From Heliomarina baculiformis (GTDB lineage Bacteria > Pseudomonadota > Alphaproteobacteria > Rhodobacterales > Rhodobacteraceae): DNA of 64,000 nt. The position numbers were made by a program, and so were the translations under genes. Below the pieces are notes generated by a model. It did not search any database. It had not been told where the DNA came from and saw only the letters and a program-made list of their open reading frames with translations. The DNA lies in NCBI RefSeq assembly GCF_019966545.1, contig NZ_JAIMIC010000002.1, forward strand, positions 558,001 to 622,000, given 5' to 3'. Shown here in pieces: positions 62,913 through 64,000 of this stretch (position 1 is the first letter of the stretch; each line of letters begins with the position of its first letter).

Positions 62913-64000
62913 ATGGCCTCGCGACCCGATCAGCAAAACGTCGTCACAAAGGGGCGTTTCCTGACCGGGTCGACAATGGGCCACGTGGCGCGGATGACGC
63001 TGACCGGCGCGTTCGGCATTACTTTTGTCTTCATCGTGGACGCGGCCAACCTGTTCTGGATTTCCCAGCTTGGCGACCCGCGTCTGGTCGCCGCCATCGG
63101 GTTTGCTTTCGCGATCCAGTTCTTTTCCGTGTCGGTCGGCATTGGACTCATGATCGCTGCCATCGCACTTATTTCGCGGGCCATTGGCGAAGATGACATG
63201 GACCGTGCGCGCCGCACGACGACAAGCGCGGCCTTTCTTGCCTGTCTCATACAAAGTCTGACCGCCGCGCTCATCATCCTCTTCCGGCATGAACTGCTCG
63301 CCTATTCCGGCGCGACCGGGGAAACCGCCGATCTGGCCGCGCGCTACCTGCTGATCTCGGTGCCCTCGCTGTCGGTGATGGCGATTTCGATGGTCGCCAA
63401 CGGGGCGCTGCGGGCGCATGGCGACGGGGCGCGCTCGATGTATGTGACCCTGACCTCGGGCGCGATTGCGATGGTCGTTGATCCCATCCTGATCTACGGG
63501 CTTGGCCTTGGGCTTGACGGGGCCGCCATCGGGATTTCCCTGTTTCGCTGCGTGATGCTGGTCATGGCGCTGCGCTTTGCAATCAGCGTGCATGACCTGA
63601 TGGCGAAACCCTCTCTGGCCGATATGCGTGAACTTCTGCACCCGTTTTTCCTGATCTCGATACCGGCGATCCTGACCCAGATGGCCACTCCGGCCGGGAA
63701 CTACCTGATCACGACGGTCGTGGCCCGTTTCGGCGATGATGCGGTTGCAGGCTGGGCTGTTGTGGGACGTCTGAGCGTTGTGGCTTTTGGCGGGATCATG
63801 TCGCTGTCTGGCTCGGTCGGTGGCATCTTTGGACAAAATTTCGGCGCGCGCCGATATGACCGGCTCGAGACGACGTTCCGCGACGCCATGCGGTTTGGCA
63901 TCGGTTATTCCCTTGTCGCCTGGGCGCTTCTGTCGCTCAGCGCGCCGTTGGTGATCAAGGGCTTTGACCTCGAGCCGCTGGGAGCGGAGGTGGTGCGGGC
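62913..64000 (+). CDS. MATE family efflux transporter (3' truncated by window)
   Basis: The frame opens at ATG 62913 with GAGGG just upstream and is still open at the window end, giving about 362 residues of a usual 440-460. It starts MASRPDQQNVVTKGRFLTGS, then shows MATE-type segments: TGAFGITFVFIVDAANLFWI, SRAIGEDDMDRARRTT, NGALRAHGDGARSM and DPILIYGLGLGLDGAAIG. The second half begins FFLISIPAILTQMATPAGNY with VGGIFGQNFGARRYDR. Such carriers export drugs or cationic metabolites using Na+ or H+. The substrate is unknown. Confidence 0.88.
   Translation, partial: MASRPDQQNVVTKGRFLTGSTMGHVARMTLTGAFGITFVFIVDAANLFWISQLGDPRLVAAIGFAFAIQFFSVSVGIGLMIAAIALISRAIGEDDMDRARRTTTSAAFLACLIQSLTAALIILFRHELLAYSGATGETADLAARYLLISVPSLSVMAISMVANGALRAHGDGARSMYVTLTSGAIAMVVDPILIYGLGLGLDGAAIGISLFRCVMLVMALRFAISVHDLMAKPSLADMRELLHPFFLISIPAILTQMATPAGNYLITTVVARFGDDAVAGWAVVGRLSVVAFGGIMSLSGSVGGIFGQNFGARRYDRLETTFRDAMRFGIGYSLVAWALLSLSAPLVIKGFDLEPLGAEVVR

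Overview
The window is a gene-dense stretch of a high-G+C chromosome from an alphaproteobacterium, almost certainly of the Rhodobacteraceae (Roseobacter group). The pointers are the lineage-typical gene content (DUF1467, DUF6455, YbjN-like, Hint_2-like and EI24 proteins, phosphatidylcholine synthase, a SAM-II riboswitch before metZ), the gene order lgt / MidA-like / laccase-domain protein with ATGA overlaps, and two copies of an intergenic motif that I remember from roseobacter genomes. I see no rRNA, tRNA, CRISPR array, prophage, insertion sequence or integrase other than the housekeeping XerC.

Layout. 1-9 kb: end of an unknown gene, a Hint-domain protein, an overlooked 48-residue basic protein, the lgt operon (minus), ubiK, a YbjN protein, proC with a tRNA-binding CsaA-like protein, thymidine kinase and an enlarged ketoacyl-ACP synthase III. 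9-16 kb: a 26-residue lipoprotein, carB, cfa and aspS. 16-26 kb: hemerythrin-like protein, a DUF1800/DUF1501 export pair, an acetyltransferase, a response regulator coupled to a tiny membrane protein, methylmalonyl-CoA epimerase, EI24 and nitroreductase proteins, an M48 lipoprotein peptidase, DUF6455 behind an FNR-like box, and rimO. 26-34 kb: AsmA, then a minus-strand surface-polysaccharide operon (kpsT-like, kpsE-like, kdsA, phosphomannomutase/phosphoglucomutase) with no permease gene beside it. 33-48 kb: UDG-SseB-MmcQ-YHS, purD, a DJ-1/PfpI protein, xseA, an AlkB-like monooxygenase divergent from an orphan NuoE-NuoF fusion (formate dehydrogenase beta type) around an FNR-like box, ftsY with a long proline/acid-rich N-terminus, MgtC, EamA, yciB, a GST and an alpha/beta hydrolase. 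48-64 kb: SAM-II riboswitch plus metZ, folE2, GFA protein, trkH, a methylated-DNA repair gene, phosphatidylcholine synthase, DUF484-xerC, an APC-like membrane protein, a transaldolase-family aldolase, priA, and an MFS gene followed by a MATE gene cut by the window edge.

The genes are mainly core metabolism and genome maintenance. The themes beyond that are envelope building (Lgt, Cfa, Pcs, KdsA/Kps, AsmA), control by oxygen or redox (two FNR-type boxes, hemerythrin, DUF6455, AlkB-like), and one-carbon/methionine metabolism (SAM-II/metZ, FDH-like subunit, GFA). I did not find a clearly new multi-gene defence or mobile system. The most rewarding items are the attenuation-type SAM-II switch, the FNR-box-linked alkB/FDH pair, three small genes, and the unusual FtsY, KpsE and response-regulator architectures. 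Start sites were moved inward where ribosome binding sites, overlaps or family alignment from memory argued for it.
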